NCBI RefSeq assembly: GCF_000092285.1
Contig: NC_014100.1
Location: 2,294,001-2,358,000, forward strand
Source: Caulobacter segnis ATCC 21756
GTDB lineage: Bacteria; Pseudomonadota; Alphaproteobacteria; Caulobacterales; Caulobacteraceae
DNA length: 64,000 nucleotides
Direction of reading: 5' to 3'
A model generated the notes under the pieces. That model was given only the letters and a program-made list of their open reading frames with translations, made no database searches and was not told the DNA's origin. Below, in pieces: positions 1 through 9,085 of the stretch. A program made the position numbers and the translations under genes. Position 1 is the first letter of the stretch. The number at the start of each line of letters is the position of its first letter.

Positions 1-129
1 GCGATGCTTCAACGTTCCTGCGACCCTGGCGACCGCGCAGGGGTTTCGACGACTGCTCACCGCGCTCAACAGAGACGCCGGCCCGCACCATTCGATCTGG
101 TCAGACAGAAACCTCGGACGGCGCAGATC

Positions 130-924
130 TCAGATGATCGTCATGCCGCCGTCGACGACAAGGATCTGACCGGTGATATGGCCGCCGGCGTCGGAGGCCA
201 GCAGCAGCGCCGGCCCCATCAGGTCGATGTCGCCGCCCAGCTTGCCCAGCGGCGTCTGACGCAGCATCGTTTCGCCGTGCTCGCCCAGGGTGACCATGGT
301 CATCTTGGAGGGGAAATAGCCGGGGGCCAGTGCGTTGACCCGGATGTTCTTTGGGCCCCATTCGGCGGCGAGGGCGCGGGTCATGTTGATCACCGCGCCC
401 TTGGCGGTGTTGTAGGCGATCGTCCCAAGCTGATCGGGATGATGCCCCTGCAGGCCCTCGATCGAGGCCACGTTGATCACCGCGCCCTTGCCCTGTTTGA
501 GGAACGCTTCGCGGGCCACCGCCTGGGTCAGCAGGAAGAGCCCGGTGACGTTCAGGTCGATGACCTTGTTCCAACCGTCCAGCGGATGATCCTCCGCAGG
601 CGCGCCCCAGGCCGCTCCGGCGTTGTTGACCAGGATGTCGATGCGTCCGAAGCGGTCCAGCACCCGCTGAGTGAGCGCCAAGGCCGTTTGCGGCGAGCCG
701 AGATCCGCCGCGAAGCCTACCGCCGTAACCCCCTTGGCCGTCAGTTGCTCGACGGCGGCGTCCAGTTCGCCCTGCTTGCGCGCCACCAGCGCCAGCGACG
801 CCCCATACTCTCCCAGAGCGCTCGCGATCTGTACCCCCAGGCCCCGCGATCCGCCCGTCACGATCGCAACCTTGCCCGTCAGGTCGAACAGACCCGCCAG
901 CGTTCCCCGCTCGATCGCGCTCAT
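130..924 (-). CDS. SDR-family NAD(P)-dependent oxidoreductase
   Basis: A 264-residue classical short-chain dehydrogenase/reductase. The cofactor motif TGGSRGLG lies at residues 23-30, the NNAG motif at 100-103, and the catalytic triad is Ser154, Tyr171 and Lys175 (YNTAK). Length and layout match gluconate 5-dehydrogenase and 3-oxoacyl-ACP-reductase-like SDRs, but the substrate cannot be read from the sequence. The SDR start overlaps by 4 bases the stop of a 70-residue reading frame just upstream, suggesting translational coupling. It is a soluble cytoplasmic enzyme with no signal peptide. The family call is secure; the substrate is unknown. Confidence 0.9.
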   Translation of the reverse strand: MSAIERGTLAGLFDLTGKVAIVTGGSRGLGVQIASALGEYGASLALVARKQGELDAAVEQLTAKGVTAVGFAADLGSPQTALALTQRVLDRFGRIDILVNNAGAAWGAPAEDHPLDGWNKVIDLNVTGLFLLTQAVAREAFLKQGKGAVINVASIEGLQGHHPDQLGTIAYNTAKGAVINMTRALAAEWGPKNIRVNALAPGYFPSKMTMVTLGEHGETMLRQTPLGKLGGDIDLMGPALLLASDAGGHITGQILVVDGGMTII

Positions 925-1133
925 GCCGTGTCCCCCGAAGCCTTGGATGTCTGGCGGATCGCATCAAAGCCCGCCGCCATGAAGCTGGCCATGTGCGTGC
1001 GGATCGACAGGAAGTCGTCCGACGAGCACAGCCCGTTCGACAGTTTGTCCAGGCGTCCGGTGCGGGCCTTGTGGTTGCGAGCGTGAGGACGCTCGGCGCC
1101 ATCCTCAATCGCGGCGTGTTCTGTGCTGCTCAT
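921..1133 (-). CDS. small hypothetical protein or gene remnant
   Basis: A 70-residue frame whose stop overlaps the start of the downstream SDR gene by 4 bases (ATGA). I recognise no family. The C-terminal half (DDFLSIRTHMASFMAAGFDAIRQ) is helix-like and protein-like, while the N-terminal part is arginine-rich and low in complexity. No convincing ribosome binding site precedes the start. It may be the tail of a once longer gene coupled to the SDR, or a chance frame. Nothing else is visible between it and the stop of the next gene at 1230. Confidence 0.35.
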   Translation of the reverse strand: MSSTEHAAIEDGAERPHARNHKARTGRLDKLSNGLCSSDDFLSIRTHMASFMAAGFDAIRQTSKASGDTA

Positions 1134-1229
1134 CGCGACTCGGGTACCGGCTTCGCCTTGGGCTCGTCAACGCGCCCTTGGGTAAGCGGCGGAAAACCGG
1201 AGAAGCCGATATCGAGCCGCCATCTCCGC

Positions 1230-2366
1230 CTAGACGATCCCTAGATGCGCGCCGGCCAGGACCTTCTCCGCGCCGGTGTCGAACACGGCGCTTGGGCCGA
1301 AGCGCAATGACCCACCGAACTTGGCGCTGCGGGCCATGAAGCTATCGAGGATAGCCTTGCGCTCGGCGGTCCGGGCGAGCCTGGGAAAGCCCCGCGTCTC
1401 CATGTCCTTTGGGCCGCCGCGACCGATCTCGTTGAGGACGATCGGCTCGAAACGCAAGCTGACCAAGCGGCCACGCTCGAAGACGCATTCGGCGAAGACG
1501 CTCTCCCAAGCCGATTGCGGATAGGCGCCCGGTGGCTTTTCCGTTTGGAAGATGAAATTGCCCAGGCCGTACAGGAGCGGCGCGCCGCGGTAGATTTCCG
1601 CGCCCTGCAGGACAGGCGCGCCATGGCCGACGAAGGCGGCGGCGCCGACGTCGACACACCGCCTGGCCAGGTCACGTTGCCAACCCGGAACGTCCTCCAT
1701 CGCCGGCTCCCAGTCGTGATTGTGCTGGTAAGCGATGACGACCTCGGCTGTCCTGCGCGCCTCGGCGATCGCGGCGAGGATGCGCGCGAGATCTTCCGCG
1801 ACGGGCTCGCCGGACGGGCCGCGACGCAGCTCGTTGACGCCTGGGCGCGAGGCAGTCGCCGCGCCCCCATCTCGCACCTTCCCGGTGGCGAACGCGACCA
1901 GCGCGACCGCGCCGACCGGGGACTTGAGGTAGCTTGGGGCGGCGGCGGCGGTGAGATCGGCGCCAGATCCCGCAAAGGCCAGACCTTGACGCTCCAGCGC
2001 CTCCACCGTGTCGAGAATTCCGCCTGAACCCAAGTCGAAGGCATGATTGTTGGAGGTGGCCACGAGATTGACGCCGATCTCATCAAGCACCCGCAGAACC
2101 CCCGGCTCGCCAGCGTGCACGGTCAGGCTTTCCCGCGTGGGCGCGCCGGCGCGGGCGCCGCGGATAACGGTTTCGAGATTGGTGAAGCAGACGTCGTTTC
2201 GTTGCAGACGCGCTTGCAGGGCCCGGCGCCCCGGCCACGCCTCGTCAGCGACGACATGTTCGATCAGGGATTGCCCCAAGAGGGCGACGCGCAAGGGGCG
2301 AGGCTTGGCGATCGCTGGGACCGCCAGCAGTCCCGCTCCCGCGGCCAACAAAGTCCTACGGTTCAT
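1230..2366 (-). CDS. CapA-family metallophosphoesterase-like protein
   Basis: A 378-residue protein of the CapA/PgsA (poly-gamma-glutamate synthesis) calcineurin-like fold. An N-terminal twin-arginine/hydrophobic leader (MNRRTLLAAGAGLLAVPAIA) indicates export. Family signatures are NLE at residues 63-65 and SNNHAFDLG at 105-113, with YQHNHDWEP and VGHGAPVLQG further on as likely metal-ligand segments. The usual first metal motif (GD near the start) is replaced by LLGQSLIEH, so catalytic competence is uncertain. The start is preceded by GAGGAGAGGGC, a good ribosome binding site. No other capsule gene is adjacent, so a role in polymer synthesis is not implied. It is transcribed divergently from the TonB receptor. 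Confidence 0.8.
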   Translation of the reverse strand: MNRRTLLAAGAGLLAVPAIAKPRPLRVALLGQSLIEHVVADEAWPGRRALQARLQRNDVCFTNLETVIRGARAGAPTRESLTVHAGEPGVLRVLDEIGVNLVATSNNHAFDLGSGGILDTVEALERQGLAFAGSGADLTAAAAPSYLKSPVGAVALVAFATGKVRDGGAATASRPGVNELRRGPSGEPVAEDLARILAAIAEARRTAEVVIAYQHNHDWEPAMEDVPGWQRDLARRCVDVGAAAFVGHGAPVLQGAEIYRGAPLLYGLGNFIFQTEKPPGAYPQSAWESVFAECVFERGRLVSLRFEPIVLNEIGRGGPKDMETRGFPRLARTAERKAILDSFMARSAKFGGSLRFGPSAVFDTGAEKVLAGAHLGIV

Positions 2367-2505
2367 GCCCTCTCCTCAACTGGCGTCGATCATAGGTTCG
2401 GAACCGTCGGATGGGCCATCCCATGCTGGGGCGACATAGGGCGATACCGTCGGGAGATGAGCGCTGGTTAGCTGTGCATGTGCCGCCGAAGACCATGCTT
2501 AATAT

Positions 2506-2520
2506 GCATAAAGGTTATGC
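2506..2520. promoter_or_regulatory. candidate operator, perfect palindrome
   Basis: GCATAA-AGG-TTATGC is a perfect 6+3+6 inverted repeat in a locally AT-rich stretch of the 290-base divergent region between the CapA-like gene and the TonB receptor. ATGC also recurs around it (near 2494, 2504, 2517 and 2527). Its placement about 140 bases before the receptor start fits a transcription factor site, possibly for the LysR regulator encoded at 7563. The link to that regulator is inference. Confidence 0.35.
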
Positions 2521-2656
2521 GCTCCATGCGCCGCGCGCATAGGTCGATCAGTCAACCCAATGCCATTGCGCGTGGAAACGAGCGCCACCTAGGCTTTGCG
2601 GACTGAGGGGAACCGCGCGGTCGGCGCGGTGAAATCGACAACAACGAGGGGGTAGA

Positions 2657-5551
2657 ATGACCGTGTTGAACCCGCGCGCCCTGCGCGCTGGAGCCGCTTA
2701 CGCCGCCCTGATGGCGGGGATGATCACTGCGCCAGCCATGGCCCAAGTTTCGACGTCCGCCGGCGCGGTGCCGCCCTCCGACGTGGTCGAGGAGATCATC
2801 GTCGTTGGCTCGCGCATCCAGCGCAAGGACGCGGACTCGGTCGGCGTCGTTACGACCCTCACCGAACAGGACATCAAGCAATCGGGCGCCGGCTCGGTTG
2901 GCGAACTGCTTCAGAAGCTGCCGTCGGCGGGCGTCAGCCTCAGCAGCAACGGCACGCAAGGCACCTCTTACGGGGCCAGTTCGATCAACCTACGATACCT
3001 CGGCGGCGCCGAGGGCAGCGGCAACCGCGTCCTGGTGCTGGTAGATGGCCACCGCTGGGTGGACGGCGTCGGCCAGCGCGGCTTCCGAGACTTCGTGGAT
3101 CTCAACACGATGCCGCTGGGCATGATCGAGGGCGTGGAGGTGCTGAAGGACGGCGCCTCGGCGATCTATGGCGCCGACGCCATCGCCGGCGTGGTCAACA
3201 TCAAGACCGCCCGCGACTTCGACGGCCTGAAGGTGCAAGCCAAGTACGGCGGCACGACGCACGGCGATGGCCAGACCTATTCGGGTGTCGCCAATTTCGG
3301 CAAGCGGTTCGACAAGAGCGCGCTGCTGGTCTCGCTGAGCTACGTCAAGGACAAGCCGATTCTGACGTCGTCCCGCGACCTGACCCGCGTGACGCTGGTT
3401 CCGGCCACCGCGCCGGGCACCAGCCCGAACGGCCTCTTCATCCTGCCGGGGCTGTCGAACAACGCCTATTTCGGGACGGCTTCGGGCTTCGCCTCGTCGA
3501 GCGCGCCGGTGGCCTTCAACGCGGGCGCGACGATCGGCGCCGGCGGCCTGGCCGACAACGCCTTCCATACGGCCGCCCTCCCCGGCGACTACTACAACAC
3601 CCAGGCGCAGGGCATCTATTCGACCGGCCCTAGCGAACGCTACGGCGTCTACGCCCGCTGGACCACGGACATCAGCGACAAGGTTCGGTTCAAAGGCGAA
3701 GCGCTGTTCAACCAGCGCAAGTCCGATCAGCTGTTTTCACCGGTGCTGCTCGATATCGGCGGCTCGGCCGGCACCATCCGCGGCTTCGCCATTCCGGCCA
3801 GCCAGGCCTATAACCCGTTCGGCACGGCCAACGGCGTTCCGACCGCTAACGCGCTCGCCTTCGCCGCCAATTCGGCCTGGCGCATCCGCAAGGTCATGAC
3901 CGACGTCGGCAATCGCGACAACGTGCAGGATGTGAAGACCTACCGCGTCGCCGGCGGCTTCGACGGCGAGCTGAACCTGCTGGGCCGTGACTGGAAGTGG
4001 GACGTCTACGCCCTCTATTCGAAGAACAAGATCGACAGCGAGGCCCGTAACGGCGTCAACTACGACAAGCTGGCCCTGGGCCTTGGCCCGAACTGCGCCT
4101 CGACGGCCGGCTGCGTGGCGATCAACCTGTTCTCCGGCATGACCGCCGAACAGGCGGCCTACATCCGCTACACGGCGCGCGAAACCAACGAGACGGAAAT
4201 CTACGATCTGTCGGCCAACATCACCGGCGAGCTGTTCCAGCTTCCCGCCGGTCCGCTGTCGATCGCCGCGGGCTACGAGCATCGCAAGAACAAGGCTTCG
4301 GACACCCCCGATCCCTATGTCAACGCCCTGCCGACCAACATCCCGACACCGGCGGCGGGCTCGGCCTACGCCAGCAACACGACCACCACGGCCCAGACTC
4401 GCAGCGCGACCAAAGGCCAATACACGCTGGACGAAATCTACGCCGAAGCGGCGATCCCACTGCTGAAGGACGTCCCGCTCGCCAAGTCGCTCGATATCAG
4501 CCTGGCCGCCCGCTACTCGGACTACGACACGGTCGGCGGCGACAGCACGCTTAAGGCGGGCCTCGGCTGGCGCCCAATCCAGGACATCCTGGTGCGCGGC
4601 ACCTATGCCCAGGGCTTCCGCGCGCCGTCGATCCTGGAGCTCTATCAGGGCGGCCGCCAGACCAGCTTCCAGGGCACGGACCCCTGCAACGGCGGCGCTT
4701 CCGCCAACCCCAACCTGCCCGGCTGCGTCGGCGTGCCGACCGGCTACAACCAGGCCAACTACAATCTGAACGGCCTGATCGCCGGCACCATCGCGGGCAA
4801 CACCAAGCTGAAGGCCGAGACCGCCGACACCTACAGCGCCGGCGTCGCCATCAAGCCGCGCTTCGCGCCGGGCCTGAGCCTGACCGTCGACTGGTATCAA
4901 ATCACCGTCCACGACGCGATCGCCAGCCAGTCGGCCACCCAGATCTTGAGCCTTTGCGCCCAGCGCGGCGGGATCTTCTGCGACCTGGTCACCCGCGACG
5001 CCTCGACCGGCGCCATCACCAATCTGCTGCAGGGCGTGCAAAACCTAGCCGAGATCAAGACCTCGGGCGTCGACAGCACCCTGCGCTACGAGTTCAGCAA
5101 CGACCTCGGCCGTTTCGCCGCCGTGCTCGACACCTCGTATCTTGAGAGCTTCAAGACCACGAGCCCGAACGCGGCGGGCGGCGCGCCTATCGTCGACGAA
5201 CGCGCCGGCAAGGGCGACCAGCCGCGCGCGACCTACCCACACTGGAAGGGCCAGGCCTCGTTCAGCTGGACCGACGGTCAGTGGAATGCGCTCTGGCGCG
5301 GTCGCTACATAGGTTCGACGACCGACGTCGTGAACACCGTCAAGGACGCCAAGACCAAGGCGATCTTCTACAACGATCTCGAGGGCGGCTATCAGTTCGA
5401 CAAGCGTGACGCGTCGATCAGCGTCGGCGTGAGCAACATCTTCGACAAGGCTCCGCCGGCCTCCTACGCGAACGCGCCGATCAACTACGACATCTACACC
5501 TACGACGCGCGCGGACGCTTCGGGTACGTCCGGGTCTCAGCCAAATTCTAG
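2657..5551 (+). CDS. TonB-dependent receptor
   Basis: A 964-residue outer-membrane active transporter. A signal peptide (cleavage likely after AMA, residue 29) is followed by the TonB-box-like stretch EEIIVVGSRI, a plug domain (about residues 45-180, containing VLVDGHRWVDGVG and VEVLKDGASAIYGADAIAGVVNI) and a 22-strand-type beta barrel. The C terminus is FGYVRVSAKF, ending in the aromatic residue typical of outer-membrane proteins. The ligand is unknown. The downstream same-strand hydrolase and LysR gene suggest uptake of an ester or peptide-like substrate that is then hydrolysed. A 13-bp hairpin follows the stop, so the hydrolase may be only partly co-transcribed. Confidence 0.95.
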   Translation: MTVLNPRALRAGAAYAALMAGMITAPAMAQVSTSAGAVPPSDVVEEIIVVGSRIQRKDADSVGVVTTLTEQDIKQSGAGSVGELLQKLPSAGVSLSSNGTQGTSYGASSINLRYLGGAEGSGNRVLVLVDGHRWVDGVGQRGFRDFVDLNTMPLGMIEGVEVLKDGASAIYGADAIAGVVNIKTARDFDGLKVQAKYGGTTHGDGQTYSGVANFGKRFDKSALLVSLSYVKDKPILTSSRDLTRVTLVPATAPGTSPNGLFILPGLSNNAYFGTASGFASSSAPVAFNAGATIGAGGLADNAFHTAALPGDYYNTQAQGIYSTGPSERYGVYARWTTDISDKVRFKGEALFNQRKSDQLFSPVLLDIGGSAGTIRGFAIPASQAYNPFGTANGVPTANALAFAANSAWRIRKVMTDVGNRDNVQDVKTYRVAGGFDGELNLLGRDWKWDVYALYSKNKIDSEARNGVNYDKLALGLGPNCASTAGCVAINLFSGMTAEQAAYIRYTARETNETEIYDLSANITGELFQLPAGPLSIAAGYEHRKNKASDTPDPYVNALPTNIPTPAAGSAYASNTTTTAQTRSATKGQYTLDEIYAEAAIPLLKDVPLAKSLDISLAARYSDYDTVGGDSTLKAGLGWRPIQDILVRGTYAQGFRAPSILELYQGGRQTSFQGTDPCNGGASANPNLPGCVGVPTGYNQANYNLNGLIAGTIAGNTKLKAETADTYSAGVAIKPRFAPGLSLTVDWYQITVHDAIASQSATQILSLCAQRGGIFCDLVTRDASTGAITNLLQGVQNLAEIKTSGVDSTLRYEFSNDLGRFAAVLDTSYLESFKTTSPNAAGGAPIVDERAGKGDQPRATYPHWKGQASFSWTDGQWNALWRGRYIGSTTDVVNTVKDAKTKAIFYNDLEGGYQFDKRDASISVGVSNIFDKAPPASYANAPINYDIYTYDARGRFGYVRVSAKF

Positions 5552-5561
5552 ACCCTGACGA

Positions 5562-5595
5562 GAGGCGGCCGAGGCTCCCATCCCTCGGCCGCCTC
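5562..5595 (+). terminator. hairpin after TonB receptor
   Basis: A perfect 13-bp stem (GAGGCGGCCGAGG at 5562-5574, complement at 5583-5595) with an 8-base loop lies 10 bases after the receptor stop. The following bases are only weakly T-rich, so it could be a terminator, an attenuator or an mRNA-stabilising structure ahead of the hydrolase gene. Confidence 0.6.
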
Positions 5596-5665
5596 AACCC
5601 TATTTCCGTTGGCAGGACGCTATGAGCCAATCCCCCGATCCCCATGCCGTAGCGAGCGAGCGACT

Positions 5666-7543
5666 ATGAGCGCTCACCAAGAGCGACCGTTCATCACGCC
5701 GCCGGACGTCCATGTCACGCGCGACGTGATGGTCACCATGCGAGACGGCGTTCGGCTCGCGACGGACATCTACCGGCCCGCGGTCAACGGCAAGCCGGTC
5801 GAAGTTGCGTGCCCCGTCCTGCTGGAACGAACTCCCTACGACAAGACCGGCGTCAATCACGGCGACCGTACGCGCCAGAACCCGACGCCAAGATCCAAGC
5901 CCGAACTCGCGGTCGATTTCGTGCGCGGCGGCTATGTCGTGGCGCTTCAGGATTGCCGCGGCCGCTACGGCTCGGAAGGCGTCTTCGAGAAATATCTGAA
6001 CGAGGGACGAGACGGCGTCGACACGATCGACTGGCTGATCCATCGCCCCTGGTGCGACGGTAAGGTGGGGACGCTGGGCTTGTCCTACGGCGCCCACGTC
6101 CAGAGCGCCCTCGCCTGCCTGGACCCGCCAGGCCTTGCGGCGATGTTCCTGGATTCCGGGGGCTTCTCCAGCGCCTATCATTCCGGAATTCGCCAGGGCG
6201 GCGCGTTTGAACTGAAGCAGGCGACATGGGCCTATAAGCACGCCCTGCTCAGCCCCGCCACGCAAGCCGATCCAGCGCGCAAGGCCGCTCTGGAGGCGCA
6301 GGATCTGGAGGCGTGGTTCAAGGCCATGCCCTGGTCCGAGGGCCGCTCACCGCTCGCCGAGGCGCCTGAGTACGAAGCCTATCTGCTGGACCAGTGGCGC
6401 AACGGTCTCTTCGGACCCTACTGGAAGCAGAACGGAATCTACGCGCGGGGGGCCTACGAGGCCTATTCCGACGTGCCGGCCGTGCACATGAGCAGTTGGT
6501 TCGATCCCTACTCGGTGACGGCGATCGAGAACTTCCTGGGCCTGTCGACACGCAAGCACTCGCCGGTCAAATTGATCCTCGGCCCGTGGACCCACGGACA
6601 GCGCTCGGTGACCTATGCCGGCGACGTCGACTTCGGTTCCGCTGCGCCCTTGGACGGCGCCCTGGCGGAGGACTACGTCGCCCTGCGGCTGGCCTGGTTC
6701 GACGCGTGGCTGAAAACGCCGAGCGGTCCTGATCCTCTGCCGCCGGTCAAGCTGTTCGTCATGGGCGGCGGATCAGGACGCAAGACGGCGGAGGGGCGGC
6801 TGGACCATGGCGGCGTCTGGATGGACGCTGCGGCTTGGCCGCCGTCTGGCGTCGCGATCACCGACTGGTTCCTCCAGGTCGACGGCGCGATCACGCGACA
6901 GGCCTCTAGCGCGGAACTGGCGTTCCGAGAGTACGCCCACGACCCCCGCCATCCGGTGCCGACCATCGGCGGCGCCATCGCATCTGGTGCGCCCGTGATG
7001 GAGGCTGGAGCGTTCGACCAGCGCGAGGGGCCGAGCGTGTTCGGTTGCGAGCCGCCTTATCGCGCGCTCGGCGAGCGCGACGACGTTCTGGTCTTCCAGA
7101 CCCCGCCGCTCGAGCACGATGTCGTGGTCGTCGGCTCCATCACGGTGAACCTTCACATTTCGTCCGACTGCGTGGACACCGATTTCATGGTGAAGCTGAT
7201 CGACGTCCATCCGCCGACGGAAGACTATCCCGACGGCTATGCGATGAACCTCAGTCATGGCGTCCTGAGGGCGCGCTATCGCGAAGGCTTCGACCAGGAA
7301 ACCCGTCTTGAGCCTGGCCAGGTCTATGCGCTGACGATCGACGCCTTCCCGACCGCCAATCGCTTCGTCAAAGGCCACAGGATCAGACTCGATATTTCCT
7401 CGAGCAATTTCCCCCACTTCGACGTCAATCCGAACTCGGGCGAGCCAGAAGGATACGGACGCTCTCCCCGCGTGGCGACAAATCGGATCTATATGGACGC
7501 GGCGCATCCCTCGCGCCTGCTCTTGCCGATCCTGGCGCCATAG
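5666..7543 (+). CDS. CocE/NonD-family hydrolase
   Basis: A 625-residue serine hydrolase of the CocE/NonD (peptidase S15-related) family, which includes cocaine esterase, alpha-amino-acid ester hydrolases and Xaa-Pro dipeptidyl peptidases. The nucleophile elbow is GLSYG with Ser140; an alpha/beta-hydrolase domain (about 20-370) precedes the C-terminal jelly-roll X-Pro_dipeptidyl-peptidase C domain (about 395-615, with LDISSSNFPHFDVNPN). The ATG at 5666 is chosen because the family-conserved sequence begins soon after and GAGCGAG precedes it; an upstream in-frame ATG at 5609 would add 19 unlikely residues. No signal peptide is evident. It sits between the TonB receptor and a LysR regulator. Confidence 0.9.
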   Translation: MSAHQERPFITPPDVHVTRDVMVTMRDGVRLATDIYRPAVNGKPVEVACPVLLERTPYDKTGVNHGDRTRQNPTPRSKPELAVDFVRGGYVVALQDCRGRYGSEGVFEKYLNEGRDGVDTIDWLIHRPWCDGKVGTLGLSYGAHVQSALACLDPPGLAAMFLDSGGFSSAYHSGIRQGGAFELKQATWAYKHALLSPATQADPARKAALEAQDLEAWFKAMPWSEGRSPLAEAPEYEAYLLDQWRNGLFGPYWKQNGIYARGAYEAYSDVPAVHMSSWFDPYSVTAIENFLGLSTRKHSPVKLILGPWTHGQRSVTYAGDVDFGSAAPLDGALAEDYVALRLAWFDAWLKTPSGPDPLPPVKLFVMGGGSGRKTAEGRLDHGGVWMDAAAWPPSGVAITDWFLQVDGAITRQASSAELAFREYAHDPRHPVPTIGGAIASGAPVMEAGAFDQREGPSVFGCEPPYRALGERDDVLVFQTPPLEHDVVVVGSITVNLHISSDCVDTDFMVKLIDVHPPTEDYPDGYAMNLSHGVLRARYREGFDQETRLEPGQVYALTIDAFPTANRFVKGHRIRLDISSSNFPHFDVNPNSGEPEGYGRSPRVATNRIYMDAAHPSRLLLPILAP

Positions 7544-7562
7544 TCGATCAGCGGACGGGTGA

Positions 7563-8465
7563 ATGAAGCTCAACCTGCGTAGTCTGGAGGCTTTCCGGGA
7601 AACCATGCTGAGCGGATCGGCCACCGCCGCGGCCGCGCGCATGGGCTTGAGCCAGCCCGCGGTGAGCCGCCTCATCGCCCAGTTGGAGCAGGACGCGGGT
7701 TTTGATCTTTTCTACCGCGAGAAGGGGCGCTTGGCGCCCACGCCCGAGGCCCTGATTATCTACGAAGAAATCGACCTGGCGTTCGGCGGGCTCGAACGGG
7801 TCGACAACCTGGTGCGCGACCTAGCCTCGTTCAACACCGGGGCCTTGAAGATCGTCGCGCCGCCCAGCCTGTCCGAAGGCGTTCTGCCGAACATTCTCAG
7901 TCGGTTCATGGCGCGCTTTCCGAACGTACGCGTCTCGATCGACTCGCGCAGCACCGAGACCGCCCGAACCATGGTCGCCAACCGCACCGCCGACTGCGGC
8001 TTTGTGAAGTTGCCTATGGATCGGACGGACATCTCCACCGTCCTTCTATCATCGAGTGAAACCGTTTGCGTCTTGCCCGAGACGCACCCCCTCGCGGCGC
8101 ACGCGGAGCTCTCGCCGCAACTCCTGCGCGGCGAGCCTCTGGTCTTGCTGGGCTATGGAACCCGAACCCGGCGGCAGATCGACGATGCTTTCCGGGAGTG
8201 CGGGGTACGCCCGGAGGTCAAGCTGGAGACCCACACGGTCGGCTCGGCCTGCGCCTTCGCCGCGGCGGGCCTGGGGGTGGCGATCGTCAACGCGCTGCTG
8301 GCGACCAACTATCGCAAGCCCGGCATAACGATGCGCGTCTTCCGCCCTCAGATCCTCCATGACTATGCGTTCATGGCCTCGGCCCTGGCGCCGCCCGGGC
8401 GGCTGGCCAATGCGCTTCTGGAGCAGGCGCGGGAGTACTTCTCTGACGTCGATCAACTGCCCTAG
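7563..8465 (+). CDS. LysR-family transcriptional regulator
   Basis: A 300-residue LysR-type regulator. The winged helix-turn-helix lies at residues 1-60 (FRETMLSGSATAAAARMGLSQPAVSR), followed by a linker helix and a periplasmic-binding-protein-like effector domain. It starts 20 bases after the hydrolase stop, so it is probably the third gene of the receptor-hydrolase unit and regulates it in response to a product or substrate. Its stop overlaps the stop of the convergent response regulator gene by 4 bases. Confidence 0.93.
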   Translation: MKLNLRSLEAFRETMLSGSATAAAARMGLSQPAVSRLIAQLEQDAGFDLFYREKGRLAPTPEALIIYEEIDLAFGGLERVDNLVRDLASFNTGALKIVAPPSLSEGVLPNILSRFMARFPNVRVSIDSRSTETARTMVANRTADCGFVKLPMDRTDISTVLLSSSETVCVLPETHPLAAHAELSPQLLRGEPLVLLGYGTRTRRQIDDAFRECGVRPEVKLETHTVGSACAFAAAGLGVAIVNALLATNYRKPGITMRVFRPQILHDYAFMASALAPPGRLANALLEQAREYFSDVDQLP

Positions 8466-9085
8466 AGCGCGATGATCCCGCGCCGGTGGGCCACGGTCAC
8501 CGCCTGCGTGCGATCAGTGACGTCCAGTTTGCTGAAGATGCTCCTCATGTGCCCTTTCACGGTGTCCTCCGAAAGCGATAGCGCGCGGGCGATCTCTTTA
8601 TTGGCCGCCCCGTTCGCGACGCGCTTGAGAACGTCGATCTCGCGCTCGCTGAGGGGTTCGGCGATCGCGTTGACGGCGATGTCGTGGGCGACCTCGGGAT
8701 GAAGGTAGCGCTGGCCGCCTAGCACGGCGCGGATGGTGTCGATCAACTCCCGGCGCAGGCTGCTCTTGAGCAGGTAGCCGCTGGCCCCCGCGCGCAGGGC
8801 GCTCAAGGCGCGGACATCGCCGGCGTAGGTCGTGAGGACGATGATCCTGGCGTCCGGAGCTTGAGCCCGGATTTCCCTGATCGCTTCGACGCCATCAACG
8901 CCCGGCATCTGAAGGTCCATCAGCACCACGTCCGGGCGCAGGCGCTTGAACTGCGCGATCGCGTCTTGGCCGTCCGCCGCCTCGCCGACGACCTGAATGT
9001 CCGGTTCGGCCTCGAGCACCGCCGCGACGCCTTCGCGCAGGAGCGGGTGATCATCGACGATAAGAACCGACATGACATCGTTCAT
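8462..9085 (-). CDS. NarL/FixJ-type response regulator
   Basis: A 207-residue two-component response regulator. The receiver domain (residues 5-120) has the acidic pair D11-D12, phospho-acceptor Asp57 (VVLMD) and the switch Thr/Lys region (LLKSSLRR). The C-terminal LuxR-type helix-turn-helix (about 144-205) contains REIDVLKRVANGAANKEIA and SEDTVKGHMRSIFSKL. Its start overlaps the stop of the sensor kinase by 4 bases (ATGA), so the pair is translationally coupled and clearly cognate. Confidence 0.95.
   Translation of the reverse strand: MNDVMSVLIVDDHPLLREGVAAVLEAEPDIQVVGEAADGQDAIAQFKRLRPDVVLMDLQMPGVDGVEAIREIRAQAPDARIIVLTTYAGDVRALSALRAGASGYLLKSSLRRELIDTIRAVLGGQRYLHPEVAHDIAVNAIAEPLSEREIDVLKRVANGAANKEIARALSLSEDTVKGHMRSIFSKLDVTDRTQAVTVAHRRGIIAL

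Noticed and set aside
2..169. Plus-strand open frame at the left edge ending at a TGA inside the SDR 3' end
   Set aside because: It could be the tail of a gene lying outside the window (it includes RRLLTALNRDAG), but it overlaps the SDR coding end by about 40 bases and shows no recognisable domain. Without the upstream sequence I cannot support it.
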